A DNA stretch of 64,000 bases, taken from NCBI RefSeq assembly GCF_002838065.1, contig NZ_PIZU01000001.1:186001-250000 (forward strand), in the 5' to 3' direction. Position 1 is the stretch's first letter; each line of letters starts with the position of its first letter. Positions 8,307 to 17,270 of this stretch are shown here, piece after piece. The position numbers were made by a program, and so were the translations under genes. The notes under the pieces were generated by a model that saw nothing but the letters and a program-made list of their open reading frames with translations, was not told the origin of the DNA and searched no databases. This DNA is from Mycobacterium hubeiense. Its GTDB lineage: Bacteria; Actinomycetota; Actinomycetes; Mycobacteriales; Mycobacteriaceae.

Positions 8307-8363
8307 CGAGACTGTAGTTGCCGTGGCCCCCACTCGATCTTCTCCTCGGTAACTACAGTTTCG
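8307..8363. repeat. 57-nt intergenic palindromic repeat, type B
   Basis: Arms CGAGACTGTAGTTGCCG (8307-8323) and the complement of 8347-8363 (CGAAACTGTAGTTACCG) match at 15 of 17 positions. The spacer contains CCACTCG. The copy at 37939-37995 has the same arms, length and a similar CTACTCG spacer. It lies 17 nt downstream of the ctaB stop and may act as a transcription end or RNA-stabilising hairpin. Confidence 0.8.
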
Positions 8364-8379
8364 AGGTCAGTCGAGCTAG

Positions 8380-9300
8380 CTATGCCCCCAACAGCGTGGG
8401 CAGCGCCAGCGCCGAGTCGATGGCCAGCGCGCAGAACACCACGGCCAGATAGTTGTTGGACTGCAGGAACAACCGCAGAGGCTTGACCGGCTCACCGCGT
8501 TTGACGCCGGCGTACAGCTGATGGGCCATCACCAGGAACCAGACACCCGCCAGCAGCGCCACGGATGCGTACAGCCAACCGGTGGCCAGCGCCAGCACCA
8601 GCGTGGTGATCACCGTCAGCCAGGTGTAGATCAAGATCTGCCTCGTCACCTGGCGCTCGGTGGCCACGGCCGGCAGCATCGGCACGCCCGCCGCCTTGTA
8701 GTCGTCCTTATAGCGCATGGCCAGCGCCCAGGTGTGCGGCGGCGTCCAGAAGAAGATGATCGCGAACATCACCAGCGCCGGCCATCCGATCGTGCCGGTG
8801 ACCGCCGACCAGCCGATCATCACCGGCATGCAGCCGGCCGCGCCGCCCCACACCACGTTCTGCGACGTGCGGCGCTTGAGCAGCAGCGTGTAGACGAACA
8901 CGTAGAACGCAATGGTCGCGACGGCCAGCAGCCCCGACAGCAGGTTCGTCGTCCACCACAACCAGAAGAACGAACCGACGGAGAGCACCAGGCCGAACAC
9001 CAGCGCGTGCCGGGTGGGCACACTGGCCCTGGCTAACGGCCGGCGCGCGGTGCGCTTCATCACTTTGTCGATGTCGGCGTCGGCCACGCAGTTGAGCGTG
9101 TTGGCGCCCGCGGCGGCCAGCATGCCGCCCACCAGCGTGTTGAGAATGAGCAGCGGGTCAACGGTGCCGCGGTCGGCCAGCAACATCGCGGGGATCGCGG
9201 TGACCAGCAGCAGCTCGATCACCCGCGGCTTGGTCAACGCCACGTACGCAAGAAGGGTGTTGCGTAATCTGCTCGGCGCGACGCGCTCGCGAATGCTCAC
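8380..9300 (-). CDS. ctaB: Protoheme IX farnesyltransferase (heme O synthase)
   Basis: UbiA-family prenyltransferase that attaches farnesyl to heme B, giving heme O for CtaA. The 306-residue product has about nine transmembrane segments and both aspartate-rich sites: [18 protein letters not shown] with the downstream GARRPLAR-type loop, and [21 protein letters not shown] 9300 is supported by GAGGAG 8-9 nt upstream and by alignment with the mycobacterial CtaB start (RERVAPSR, then [18 protein letters not shown]). It is divergent from tkt, as for Rv1451/Rv1449c, but the PE_PGRS gene found between them in M. tuberculosis is absent. Confidence 0.93.
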   Translation of the reverse strand: MSIRERVAPSRLRNTLLAYVALTKPRVIELLLVTAIPAMLLADRGTVDPLLILNTLVGGMLAAAGANTLNCVADADIDKVMKRTARRPLARASVPTRHALVFGLVLSVGSFFWLWWTTNLLSGLLAVATIAFYVFVYTLLLKRRTSQNVVWGGAAGCMPVMIGWSAVTGTIGWPALVMFAIIFFWTPPHTWALAMRYKDDYKAAGVPMLPAVATERQVTRQILIYTWLTVITTLVLALATGWLYASVALLAGVWFLVMAHQLYAGVKRGEPVKPLRLFLQSNNYLAVVFCALAIDSALALPTLLGA

Positions 9301-9330
9301 GCAGATACTCCTCAGTGGCGTCACGCGGCT

Positions 9331-9375
9331 TCTACTACAGACGATGGTAGACCGCTGCCCGATACGGGTATCGGG
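9331..9375. promoter_or_regulatory. ctaB/tkt divergent control region with two inverted repeats
   Basis: On the minus strand TACCAT (9349-9344) could be the ctaB -10; it sits in a CTAC/GTAGTAG arrangement (9332-9351) like that upstream of ctaA. CCCGATAC-GG-GTATCGGG at 9358-9375 is a perfect 8-2-8 inverted repeat between the two genes, a likely operator for an unidentified regulator of one or both. Confidence 0.4.
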
Positions 9376-9390
9376 TGGGTGACGCCGCCT

Positions 9391-9418
9391 GCGACAACGG
9401 CCCATCCCGCACTAGGGT
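9391..9418 (+). promoter_or_regulatory. Putative tkt operon promoter
   Basis: TAGGGT at 9413-9418 fits TANNNT, with GCGACA (9391-9396) 16 nt upstream as a partial -35. This gives a leader of about 30 nt ending in GAGGAA before GTG 9455. The pentose-phosphate operon has no other upstream promoter candidate in this gap. Confidence 0.4.
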
Positions 9419-9454
9419 ATGGGAGACAAGCTTGCCGACCCGAGGAAGTAGCTC

Positions 9455-11545
9455 GTGACCACAGTCGAAGACATTTCCGCCCTGACGCTTCCGGATCACC
9501 CGGACGACTGGACCGAGCTGGACTCGGCCGCGGTAGATACGGTGCGGGTGCTGGCCGCCGACGCGGTGCAGAAGGTCGGCAACGGCCATCCCGGGACGGC
9601 GATGAGCTTGGCACCGCTGGCCTACACGCTGTTTCAGCGGCAGATGCGCCACGACCCCAGCGATGTGCACTGGATCGGGCGGGACCGCTTCGTGTTGTCC
9701 GCGGGGCATTCCAGCCTGACGCTCTACATCCAGCTCTACCTCGGCGGGTTTGGGCTCGAACTGTCCGATATCGAAGCGCTGCGGACGTGGAAGTCCAAAA
9801 CACCGGGCCACCCGGAGTTCCGGCACACCAAGGGCGTGGAGATCACTACCGGCCCGCTGGGCCAGGGCCTGGCCTCCGCGGTGGGCATGGCGATGGCGTC
9901 GCGCTATGAGCGCGGACTGTTCGACCCCGACGCCGCGCCCGGCACCAGCCCGTTCGACCACTACATCTATGTGATCGCCTCCGACGGTGACATCGAGGAG
10001 GGCGTGACCAGTGAGGCGTCGTCACTGGCCGGCACGCAGCAGCTCAGCAACCTCATCGTCTTCTACGACGACAACCAGATCTCCATCGAGGACGACACCA
10101 AGATCGCCCTGAACGAGGACACCGCCGCCCGCTATGAGGCGTACGGCTGGCACGTGCAGATCGTCGAGGGCGGCGAGAACGTGGTCGGCATCGAAGAAGC
10201 GGTGGAGGCGGCCAAGGCGGTCACCGACAAGCCGTCATTCATCCTGTTGCGCACGGTGATCGGCTACCCGGCGCCGAATCTGATGAACACCGGCAAGGCG
10301 CACGGCGCCGCGCTGGGTGAAGAGGAAGTCGCGGCGGTCAAGAAGATCCTCGGCTTCGACCCGGAAAAGACGTTCGAGGTGCGCGACGACGTCATCGCCC
10401 ACACCCGCAAGTTGGTGGACCGCGGTAAGGACGCCCACGAGAAGTGGCAAAGCGAATTCGACGCGTGGGCGGCGCGGGAGCCCGAGCGCAAGGCGCTGCT
10501 GGACCGGCTGACCGCGGGCGAGCTGCCCGACGGGTGGGATGCCGACCTGCCCCACTGGGAACCGGGCTCGAAGGCGGTCGCGACCCGCGCTGCGTTCGGC
10601 GAGGCCCTCAACGCCGTCGCACCGAAACTACCCGAATTGTGGGGTGGCTCAGCCGATCTGGCGGGCAGCAACAACACCACGATCAAGGGTGCGCCGTCGT
10701 TCGGCCCGCCGTCGATCTCGACCAAGGAATTCACCGCCGACTGGTACGGCCGGGTGCTGCACTTCGGGGTGCGCGAGCACGCGATGGGCGCGATCTTGTC
10801 CGGCATCGTTCTGCACGGCCCCACGCGCGCGTTCGGTGGCACCTTCCTGCAGTTCTCCGACTACATGCGGCCCGCGGTGCGGTTGGCGTCGTTGATGGAC
10901 ATCGACACCATTTACATCTGGACCCACGATTCGATCGGCCTGGGCGAGGACGGCCCCACCCATCAGCCGATCGAGCATCTCGCGGCGCTGCGGGCGATCC
11001 CGAACCTGTCGGTGGTGCGCCCCGGCGACCCGAATGAGACCGCATACGCGTGGCGTTCCATCCTGGCCCGCGGTGCCGGCAGCGGACCGGTGGGGTTGAT
11101 CCTGACCCGCCAAGGCATTCCGGTGCTGGAGGGCACCAGCGCCGAGGGGGTCGCCAAGGGCGGCTATGTGCTGGGCGGGGCGACCGACGAGGACCCCGAC
11201 GTCATTCTCATCGCCACCGGATCAGAGCTTCAGTTGGCCGTCGAAGCCCGTAAGCAGTTGGCGGACAAGGGCATCACGGCACGGGTGGTGTCGATGCCCT
11301 GCGTCGAATGGTTCGAATCCCAGCCCGTGGAATACCGAGATGCCGTGCTGCCGCCCGCGGTGTCGGCACGCGTCGCGGTCGAGGCCGGCGTCGCCCAGAG
11401 TTGGTACAAGCTGGTTGGTGACACCGGTGAGATCGTCTCGATCGAGCACTACGGCGAATCCGCCGACTACAAAACGCTGTTCCGCGAATTCGGTTTCACC
11501 CCAGAGGCTGTGGTGGCCGCTGCGGAGCGATCGCTCGACAACTGA
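9455..11545 (+). CDS. tkt: Transketolase
   Basis: Thiamine-diphosphate enzyme of the non-oxidative pentose phosphate pathway, moving two-carbon units between ketose and aldose phosphates; 696 residues, the normal length. Visible are [15 protein letters not shown] near the N-terminus, [11 protein letters not shown], the ThDP motif [18 protein letters not shown] with its NN-type partner YDDNQIS, and in the pyrimidine domain [10 protein letters not shown] and [19 protein letters not shown] 9455 follows GAGGAA at about 8 nt. It is the first gene of tkt-tal-zwf-opcA-pgl, the Rv1449c-Rv1445c order. Confidence 0.96.
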   Translation: MTTVEDISALTLPDHPDDWTELDSAAVDTVRVLAADAVQKVGNGHPGTAMSLAPLAYTLFQRQMRHDPSDVHWIGRDRFVLSAGHSSLTLYIQLYLGGFGLELSDIEALRTWKSKTPGHPEFRHTKGVEITTGPLGQGLASAVGMAMASRYERGLFDPDAAPGTSPFDHYIYVIASDGDIEEGVTSEASSLAGTQQLSNLIVFYDDNQISIEDDTKIALNEDTAARYEAYGWHVQIVEGGENVVGIEEAVEAAKAVTDKPSFILLRTVIGYPAPNLMNTGKAHGAALGEEEVAAVKKILGFDPEKTFEVRDDVIAHTRKLVDRGKDAHEKWQSEFDAWAAREPERKALLDRLTAGELPDGWDADLPHWEPGSKAVATRAAFGEALNAVAPKLPELWGGSADLAGSNNTTIKGAPSFGPPSISTKEFTADWYGRVLHFGVREHAMGAILSGIVLHGPTRAFGGTFLQFSDYMRPAVRLASLMDIDTIYIWTHDSIGLGEDGPTHQPIEHLAALRAIPNLSVVRPGDPNETAYAWRSILARGAGSGPVGLILTRQGIPVLEGTSAEGVAKGGYVLGGATDEDPDVILIATGSELQLAVEARKQLADKGITARVVSMPCVEWFESQPVEYRDAVLPPAVSARVAVEAGVAQSWYKLVGDTGEIVSIEHYGESADYKTLFREFGFTPEAVVAAAERSLDN

Positions 11546-11560
11546 TTGGGAGGCAATGTC

Positions 11561-12679
11561 ATGGCTCAGAATCCCAACCTCGCGGCACTGTCCGCCGCGG
11601 GCGTCTCGGTATGGCTTGACGATTTATCTCGTGACCGGCTGCAGACCGGCAACTTGCAGGAGCTGATCGACACCCGCTGCGTGGTCGGGGTCACCACCAA
11701 CCCCACGATCTTTCAGACCGCGCTGTCCAAAGGCCACGCCTACGACGCTCAGATCGCCGAGCTGGCCGAACGCGACGCCGACGTCGACGCCGCGATCCGC
11801 ACCGTGACCACCGACGACGTGCGCGACGCCTGTGACGTGCTGCGGCCGCAATGGGAAGCCTCCGACGGCGTCGACGGCCGCGTGTCGATCGAGGTCGACC
11901 CGCGGCTGGCCCATGACACAGACAAGACGGTCCTGCAGGCCATCGAGCTGTGGAAGATCGTCGACCGGCCCAACCTGTTCATCAAGATTCCCGCTACCGT
12001 GGCCGGTCTGCCGGCGATCACCGCCGTACTCGCCGAAGGCATTTCGGTCAACGTGACGCTGATCTTCTCGGTCGAGCGTCACCGCGCGGTGATGGATGCC
12101 TACCTGGCCGGATTGGAAGCCGCCAAACAAGGCGGTCATGACATATCCAAGATCCATTCGGTCGCCTCGTTCTTCGTATCCCGGGTCGACACTGAAATCG
12201 ACAAGCGACTCGAAAAGATCGGCTCGGACGAGGCGCTGGCGCTGCGTGGACAGGCCGGGGTGGCCAATGCCCGGCTGGCCTACGCCGCCTACGAAGGAGT
12301 TTTCGTCGGCGGCAAGCGCTACGAAGCGCTCAAGGCCGACGGGGCCCGCGTGCAACGGCCGCTTTGGGCCTCCACCGGCGTCAAGAACCCCGACTACTCC
12401 GACACCCTGTATGTCACCGAACTGGTCGCACCGAACACGGTGAACACCATGCCGGAAAAGACGATTGAAGCCGTCGCCGACCACGGCGTCATCACGGGCG
12501 ACACCGTCACCGGCACCGCAGGTGCGGCGCAAGAAGTATTCGACAAGCTCGAAGCGGTCGGCATCGACCTGCCGGACGTGTTCAAGGTGCTCGAAGACGA
12601 AGGTGTCGAGAAGTTCGAGAAATCCTGGCTCGAACTCCTCGAAGAGACGCAGAAGCAGCTCGACGCCACCGGCAAATGA
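11561..12679 (+). CDS. tal: Transaldolase
   Basis: Transfers dihydroxyacetone units from sedoheptulose 7-phosphate to glyceraldehyde 3-phosphate. The 372-residue protein is of the long actinobacterial subfamily. The Schiff-base lysine is in NLFIKIPAT, with TTNPTIF near the N-terminus and the [15 protein letters not shown] strand. ATG 11561 follows GGGAGG by 7 nt and lies 15 nt after tkt. The gene ends in an ATGA overlap with zwf. Confidence 0.95.
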   Translation: MAQNPNLAALSAAGVSVWLDDLSRDRLQTGNLQELIDTRCVVGVTTNPTIFQTALSKGHAYDAQIAELAERDADVDAAIRTVTTDDVRDACDVLRPQWEASDGVDGRVSIEVDPRLAHDTDKTVLQAIELWKIVDRPNLFIKIPATVAGLPAITAVLAEGISVNVTLIFSVERHRAVMDAYLAGLEAAKQGGHDISKIHSVASFFVSRVDTEIDKRLEKIGSDEALALRGQAGVANARLAYAAYEGVFVGGKRYEALKADGARVQRPLWASTGVKNPDYSDTLYVTELVAPNTVNTMPEKTIEAVADHGVITGDTVTGTAGAAQEVFDKLEAVGIDLPDVFKVLEDEGVEKFEKSWLELLEETQKQLDATGK

Positions 12680-14232
12680 CCGCCGTCGGCGAGAAGGCGA
12701 AAGCGGCGGCAGCCTGGCGTAATCCGCTGCGCGACAAGCGCGATAAGCGCATGCCCCGCATCGCCGGGCCGTGCGGCGTGGTGATCTTCGGCGTCACCGG
12801 CGACTTGGCCCGCAAGAAGCTGATGCCGGCCATCTACGATCTCGCCAACCGCGGCCTGCTGCCGGCCTCGTTCGCCCTGGTCGGATTCGCCCGAAGGGAC
12901 TGGGCCGACGAGGATTTCGGCAAGATCGTGTACGACGCGGTCAAGCAGCACGCGCGCACGCCGTTCCGTCAGGAGGTGTGGGACCGGCTGGCCGAAGGCT
13001 TCCGCTTCGTACAGGGCACGTTCGACGACGACGCCGCATTCGCGAGGCTCGCCGAGACACTGGAGAAGCTCGACGCGGAGCGCGGCACCGGCGGCAATCA
13101 CGCCTTCTACCTGTCGATCCCGCCGAATGCATTCCCGGTGGTGTGCGAACAACTCAAGGAATCCGGACTGGCCCGTCCCCAGCCGGGCCGGTGGAGCCGG
13201 GTGGTCATCGAGAAGCCCTTCGGGCACGATTTGGCCAGCGCCCAAGAACTCAATGCCGTCGTCAACAGCGTGTTCCCCGAGGAGTCGGTGTTCCGCATCG
13301 ACCACTACCTCGGCAAGGAAACCGTGCAGAACATCTTGGCGCTGCGCTTCGCCAATGAGTTGTTCGAACCGGTATGGAACGCCCACTACGTCGACCACGT
13401 CCAGATCACCATGGCTGAGGACATCGGCCTGGGCGGACGCGCCGGCTACTACGACGGCATCGGCGCAGCCCGCGACGTGATCCAAAACCACCTGATGCAA
13501 TTGCTGGCGCTCACCGCAATGGAGGAGCCGGTCAGCTTCCTTCCGCATGAGCTGCAGGCCGAGAAGATCAAGGTGCTCTCCTCGGTCAAACTGGCTGAGC
13601 CCCTTGACGAGACGACGGCGCGCGGTCAGTACGCGGCGGGCTGGCAGGGCGGCGAGAAGGTCGTGGGGCTGCTCGACGAGGAGGGGTTCTCCCAGGACTC
13701 GACGACCGAGACGTATGCGGCGATCACGCTGGAGGTGGACACCCGCCGGTGGGCTGGTGTGCCGTTCTACCTACGGACCGGAAAACGACTGGGGCGCAGA
13801 GTGACCGAGATCGCGCTGGTGTTCAAGCGGGCGCCACATCTGCCGTTCGACGCCACCATGACCGAGGAACTCGGCCAGAACGCGCTGGTGATCCGGGTTC
13901 AGCCCGACGAGGGCATCACGCTACGGTTCGGGTCCAAAGTGCCCGGCAGCGCGATGGAAGTACGCGACGTCAACATGGACTTCTCCTACGGGTCGGCGTT
14001 TGCCGAGGACTCCCCCGAGGCCTACGAGCGACTCATCCTCGATGTGCTGCTCGGTGAACCGTCGCTGTTCCCCGTGAACGCGGAGGTCGAATTGTCTTGG
14101 GAGATATTGGATCCAGTGCTCGACTATTGGGCGGCACACGGTAAGCCGGAGCAGTACGAGGCCGGCACGTGGGGGCCGTCGTCGGCGGAGGAGATGCTGC
14201 GCCGCACCGGCCGGGAATGGCGGCGGCCGTGA
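12676..14232 (+). CDS. zwf2: Glucose-6-phosphate 1-dehydrogenase
   Basis: NAD(P)-dependent entry step of the oxidative pentose phosphate pathway. The 518-residue protein has coenzyme motif [13 protein letters not shown] at about residue 40, [11 protein letters not shown], and the substrate/catalytic motif [13 protein letters not shown]. It ends in [11 protein letters not shown], as in Rv1447c. It overlaps tal (ATGA) and opcA (GTGA), consistent with OpcA being its assembly partner. Confidence 0.95.
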   Translation: MTAVGEKAKAAAAWRNPLRDKRDKRMPRIAGPCGVVIFGVTGDLARKKLMPAIYDLANRGLLPASFALVGFARRDWADEDFGKIVYDAVKQHARTPFRQEVWDRLAEGFRFVQGTFDDDAAFARLAETLEKLDAERGTGGNHAFYLSIPPNAFPVVCEQLKESGLARPQPGRWSRVVIEKPFGHDLASAQELNAVVNSVFPEESVFRIDHYLGKETVQNILALRFANELFEPVWNAHYVDHVQITMAEDIGLGGRAGYYDGIGAARDVIQNHLMQLLALTAMEEPVSFLPHELQAEKIKVLSSVKLAEPLDETTARGQYAAGWQGGEKVVGLLDEEGFSQDSTTETYAAITLEVDTRRWAGVPFYLRTGKRLGRRVTEIALVFKRAPHLPFDATMTEELGQNALVIRVQPDEGITLRFGSKVPGSAMEVRDVNMDFSYGSAFAEDSPEAYERLILDVLLGEPSLFPVNAEVELSWEILDPVLDYWAAHGKPEQYEAGTWGPSSAEEMLRRTGREWRRP

Positions 14233-15173
14233 TAGTCGACCTGCCCAACACCACGACCAACGACGTCAACAAGAAGATCACCGGACTGCGGGAAGAGGGC
14301 GGCGCGATCACCCTCGGGCGGGTGCTGACTCTCGTCATCGCACCACACACCAACGATCTCGTCGAAGATTCCATCGAGGCCGCGAACTTCGCGAGCCGCG
14401 AGCATCCGTGCCGGGTGATCGTGGTGGCACCGCTGGATCGCGATGCGGCGCAACCCCGGCTCGATGCGCAGCTGCGGGTCGGCCACGACGCCGGTGCCGG
14501 CGAGGTCGTGGTGCTGCTGCTGTCCGGGCCACTCGCCGACCATGCCAGCAGCGTTGTCCTGCCGTTCCTGTTGCCCGACACTCCGGTGGTGGCCTGGTGG
14601 CCCGCCGTGGCCCCCGATGTGCCCGCGCAGGATCCGTTGGGCAAGTTGGCGATTCGCCGAATCACCGACGCCACCAACGGCGCCGACCCGTTGGCGTCGA
14701 TCAAGAGCCGGTTGCAGAGCTACACCCCGGGCGACACCGATCTCGCGTGGAGCCGGATCACCTACTGGCGCGCACTGCTCACCTCGGCGGTGGACCAGGC
14801 CCCGCACGAGCCGATCACTTCCGCACTGGTTTCCGGCCTCAAGGACGAACCGGCGCTCGACATCATGGCGGGCTGGCTGGCCAGCCGGATAGACGGTCCC
14901 GTGCAACGCGCCGTCGGGCCGTTGAAGGTCGAACTCGTCAGGCCCAGCGAGACAATCACATTGAGCCGCCCGCAGACCGGTACCACCGCCACACTCAGCC
15001 GCACAGGCAGACCCGATTCACTGGTTCCGCTGGCGCGCCGCGAGGCCAAGGAGTGTCTGGCCGAGGACCTGCGCAGGCTCGATGCTGACGAGATCTTTCA
15101 CGAGGCGCTGCAGGGGATGGACAAGGTGCAGTACTTGCCGGCGGGCAGGAGCGAAGCGACCGGGGGCCGATGA
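14229..15173 (+). CDS. opcA: OpcA, glucose-6-phosphate dehydrogenase assembly protein
   Basis: A 314-residue partner that allosterically activates or assembles G6PDH; known from cyanobacteria and actinobacteria. Diagnostic stretches are [19 protein letters not shown] at the N-terminus, [11 protein letters not shown], and [23 protein letters not shown] 14229 is chosen from the GTGA overlap with zwf. The last 12 residues extend slightly past the usual end. It overlaps pgl by ATGA. Confidence 0.93.
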   Translation: MIVDLPNTTTNDVNKKITGLREEGGAITLGRVLTLVIAPHTNDLVEDSIEAANFASREHPCRVIVVAPLDRDAAQPRLDAQLRVGHDAGAGEVVVLLLSGPLADHASSVVLPFLLPDTPVVAWWPAVAPDVPAQDPLGKLAIRRITDATNGADPLASIKSRLQSYTPGDTDLAWSRITYWRALLTSAVDQAPHEPITSALVSGLKDEPALDIMAGWLASRIDGPVQRAVGPLKVELVRPSETITLSRPQTGTTATLSRTGRPDSLVPLARREAKECLAEDLRRLDADEIFHEALQGMDKVQYLPAGRSEATGGR

Positions 15174-15883
15174 TGAGCGTGTCGGTGCACAGGTATGGGG
15201 ACAGTGCGGCATTGGTAGCCGCGGCCGGCGAGCGCTTGGCCGAGGAGATCGTGTCGCTGGTGGAGTTTCGCGGCCGCGCGTCAATTGTGTTGACCGGCGG
15301 CGGAACTGGTATCGGGACGCTGAAGGAACTCGCCGCGCGCCAAGACCGCATCGACTGGTCGAAGGTGCACCTGTATTGGGGTGACGACCGCTTCGTCCCC
15401 GCGGACGACGATGAGCGCAACTACAAGCAGGCCCGTGAGGCGCTGCTCGACCACATCGACATTCCAGCCGCGAACGTGCACGCGATGGCGGCCAGTGACG
15501 GCGAGTTCGGCGACGACCTCGACGCCGCGGCCGCGGCGTATGAGCAAGAACTGCCGTCAGGCTTCGACGTGCATCTGCTCGGCATGGGACCGGAGGGACA
15601 CATCAATTCACTGTTTCCCCACACCCCTGCTGTGCGCGAAACCAGCCGGTTGGTCGTCGGCGTGCCGGACTCCCCCAAACCGCCGCCACGCCGGGTCACG
15701 TTGACCCTGCCCGCAGTTCAACGGTCGCGAGAAGTGTGGCTGGTGGTCTCGGGCTCGGCCAAGGCCGACGCGGTGGCAGCCGCGATCGGTGGCGCATCGG
15801 CGGAGGATGTGCCGGCCGCCGGGGCGGTGGGCCGGGATGCGACGGTGTGGCTGCTCGACGAGGGTGCCGCCAGCAAGCTCTAG
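15170..15883 (+). CDS. pgl: 6-phosphogluconolactonase
   Basis: Hydrolyses 6-phosphogluconolactone, second step of the oxidative pentose phosphate pathway; 237 residues, SugarP isomerase-like fold. Motifs are [17 protein letters not shown] (phosphate loop), [19 protein letters not shown] and [17 protein letters not shown]. Two adjacent ATGs (15170, 15173) are possible; the first gives an ATGA overlap with opcA. It is the last gene of the operon and corresponds to devB/Rv1445c. Confidence 0.94.
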   Translation: MMSVSVHRYGDSAALVAAAGERLAEEIVSLVEFRGRASIVLTGGGTGIGTLKELAARQDRIDWSKVHLYWGDDRFVPADDDERNYKQAREALLDHIDIPAANVHAMAASDGEFGDDLDAAAAAYEQELPSGFDVHLLGMGPEGHINSLFPHTPAVRETSRLVVGVPDSPKPPPRRVTLTLPAVQRSREVWLVVSGSAKADAVAAAIGGASAEDVPAAGAVGRDATVWLLDEGAASKL

Positions 15884-15897
15884 CCTCCTTGTCGGTG

Positions 15898-16687
15898 GGG
15901 TGTGGCAATATCGAACATACGTTTGAAGACTTCACTGATGCGGCGTTGATCGACGCTGTGGGTGAGGCCACTCGGCAGGAGTCGGCGGCCATCGCGCGGC
16001 GTTTCGCGGCGATCGGGGCGTTACACACCCTGCGCACCCAGGAGCTGGCCGAGACGATTTTCTGCCGCACCCACCCCTTTGAGCAGGTGCGCCGAGATCT
16101 CGGCGGCGATGAACATCAGCCGCGGCTGGGCGAACAATCAGGTGCATGGCCGAGATCGCATCCAGGCCCGCGATCACCGCGGCGTCGACGTTTTCGGTGC
16201 GCGAGATGATGAAGTGCGCCCTGCCCGCGCCCCAACGCCCCAGTGGCATCGGCGCGGCGCTGGCGTGGGGTGTGCGGATCGTTGTCGCACACCGTGCCAC
16301 CGGAGCCATCGATGAACGCATGGGCGTCGGGCGTTGCGACATCGACCACACCACCCGTACCCGGCCGGGCTGACCCACCCGTCGACGAGCAAGCTGTACT
16401 GCCGTTGTCACCACTTGAGCAAGATCGTCTGCCCAGGCTGGACAGAGCGCCAGTTGCCCGACGGCACCATCGAATTCACCGCCCCCACCGGCCAGCTACC
16501 GACCCCGACCGTCGAGGAATCCGGCGCCTACCACGACGTCATGATGCCCAAGCGCACACAAACCCGCGAACAACACCGCCAAGACCGCAGCAACCAACCA
16601 CGCCGAGGACGCGAAGAACTCATCGCCGAAGAAGAACGCCAACGCCAAGCCTGGCTCGCCGCCAACTACCAACCACCACCCTTCTGA
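15898..16687 (+). pseudogene. Degenerate 13E12-family (DUF222/HNH) gene, fragmented
   Basis: Only shards of a 13E12 repeat protein remain (intact copies are about 450 residues). The plus strand holds an N-terminal DUF222 piece (DAALIDAVGEATRQESAA, about 15931-16090), a frame-shifted AEISAAMNISRGWANNQVH (16091-16147), and the C-terminal HNH part: RCDIDHTT at about 16336, then after another shift LTHPSTSKLYCRCHHLSK and RQLPDGTIEFTAPTG, ending at 16687. Between them two blocks are readable only on the minus strand: FIISRTENVDAAVIAGLDA (16213 to 16157) and TVCDNDPHTPRQRRAD (16295 to 16248). Family identity rests on recalled 13E12 sequence. Not expressed as one protein. Confidence 0.75.
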
Positions 16688-16801
16688 TTAGTCGTACTCT
16701 TTTGCACCACGGTCGATTTCGCCGTCGCGAAACCCCAGCTCATACTCTGCGAGCTGCTGTGTGTACTCACCCGAACCAGCTCGCCGCCGCGGGTCGGATA
16801 C
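16688..16801 (-). pseudogene. Probable C-terminal remnant of a small hypothetical gene
   Basis: The last about 37 codons of an open minus-strand frame (ending ELGFRDGEIDRGAKEYD then TAA) read like a natural, acidic, soluble protein tail. The upstream part of the frame is low-quality Arg/Ser-rich text crossing the next gene's promoter, and no good start with a ribosome site is seen. It abuts the 13E12 shard tail to tail. It could be a truncated gene or a chance frame. Confidence 0.3.
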
Positions 16802-16886
16802 GCATTGACGCGATGATTGGGTTCCCCCACGATCTCTCACATCTGTTTCAGACGTTGACGGGGTCCGATTGGTTCCACCGGTAATA

Positions 16887-17270
16887 ATGGCCGACATGGT
16901 TGATAAAGGTGGCAGGACTAGCGGGCGCTCCGGTCGAGAGCGCATCAGGACACTGGCCCAAGCCGCGCTCAACGCCGACGCGACGGTCGATCAGGTCGAC
17001 CAGGTACTGACCGGGCTCGGCGAAACCCTGGTTGATCTGAACAAGGCCACCAGAAATCTCGACACCACCCTGGAGCGGTTCAACGAGACGATCAACCACA
17101 TCAACGAGCTCGCGCCACGGCTGACGGCGATGGTGGAACGCCTCGAAGCCATCGTCGACCGGGTCGAGCGCATTGTCGGCGTCGGTGAGGCCGCGGTGGC
17201 GCCGCTGGCCGCCACCGAGACTGCGGTGCGCGGCTGGGTGAAGGCGATCCGCGACCGCGCGCACATCTAG
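16887..17270 (+). CDS. Conserved hypothetical coiled-coil protein
   Basis: A 127-residue mostly helical protein. Residues 20-115 form heptad-like helices ([51 protein letters not shown]). There is no signal peptide, membrane segment or catalytic motif. ATG 16887 is chosen over GTG 16869; neither has a strong ribosome site. By position (after pgl) it may correspond to Rv1444c, which I could not verify. It converges on ppc with a 4-nt overlap. Confidence 0.7.
   Translation: MADMVDKGGRTSGRSGRERIRTLAQAALNADATVDQVDQVLTGLGETLVDLNKATRNLDTTLERFNETINHINELAPRLTAMVERLEAIVDRVERIVGVGEAAVAPLAATETAVRGWVKAIRDRAHI

Noticed and set aside
16116..16349. 77-codon minus-strand ORF as a separate gene
   Set aside because: Its only meaningful part is a DUF222 block (CDNDPHTPRQRRAD) belonging to the 13E12 relic, and it shifts frame immediately after.
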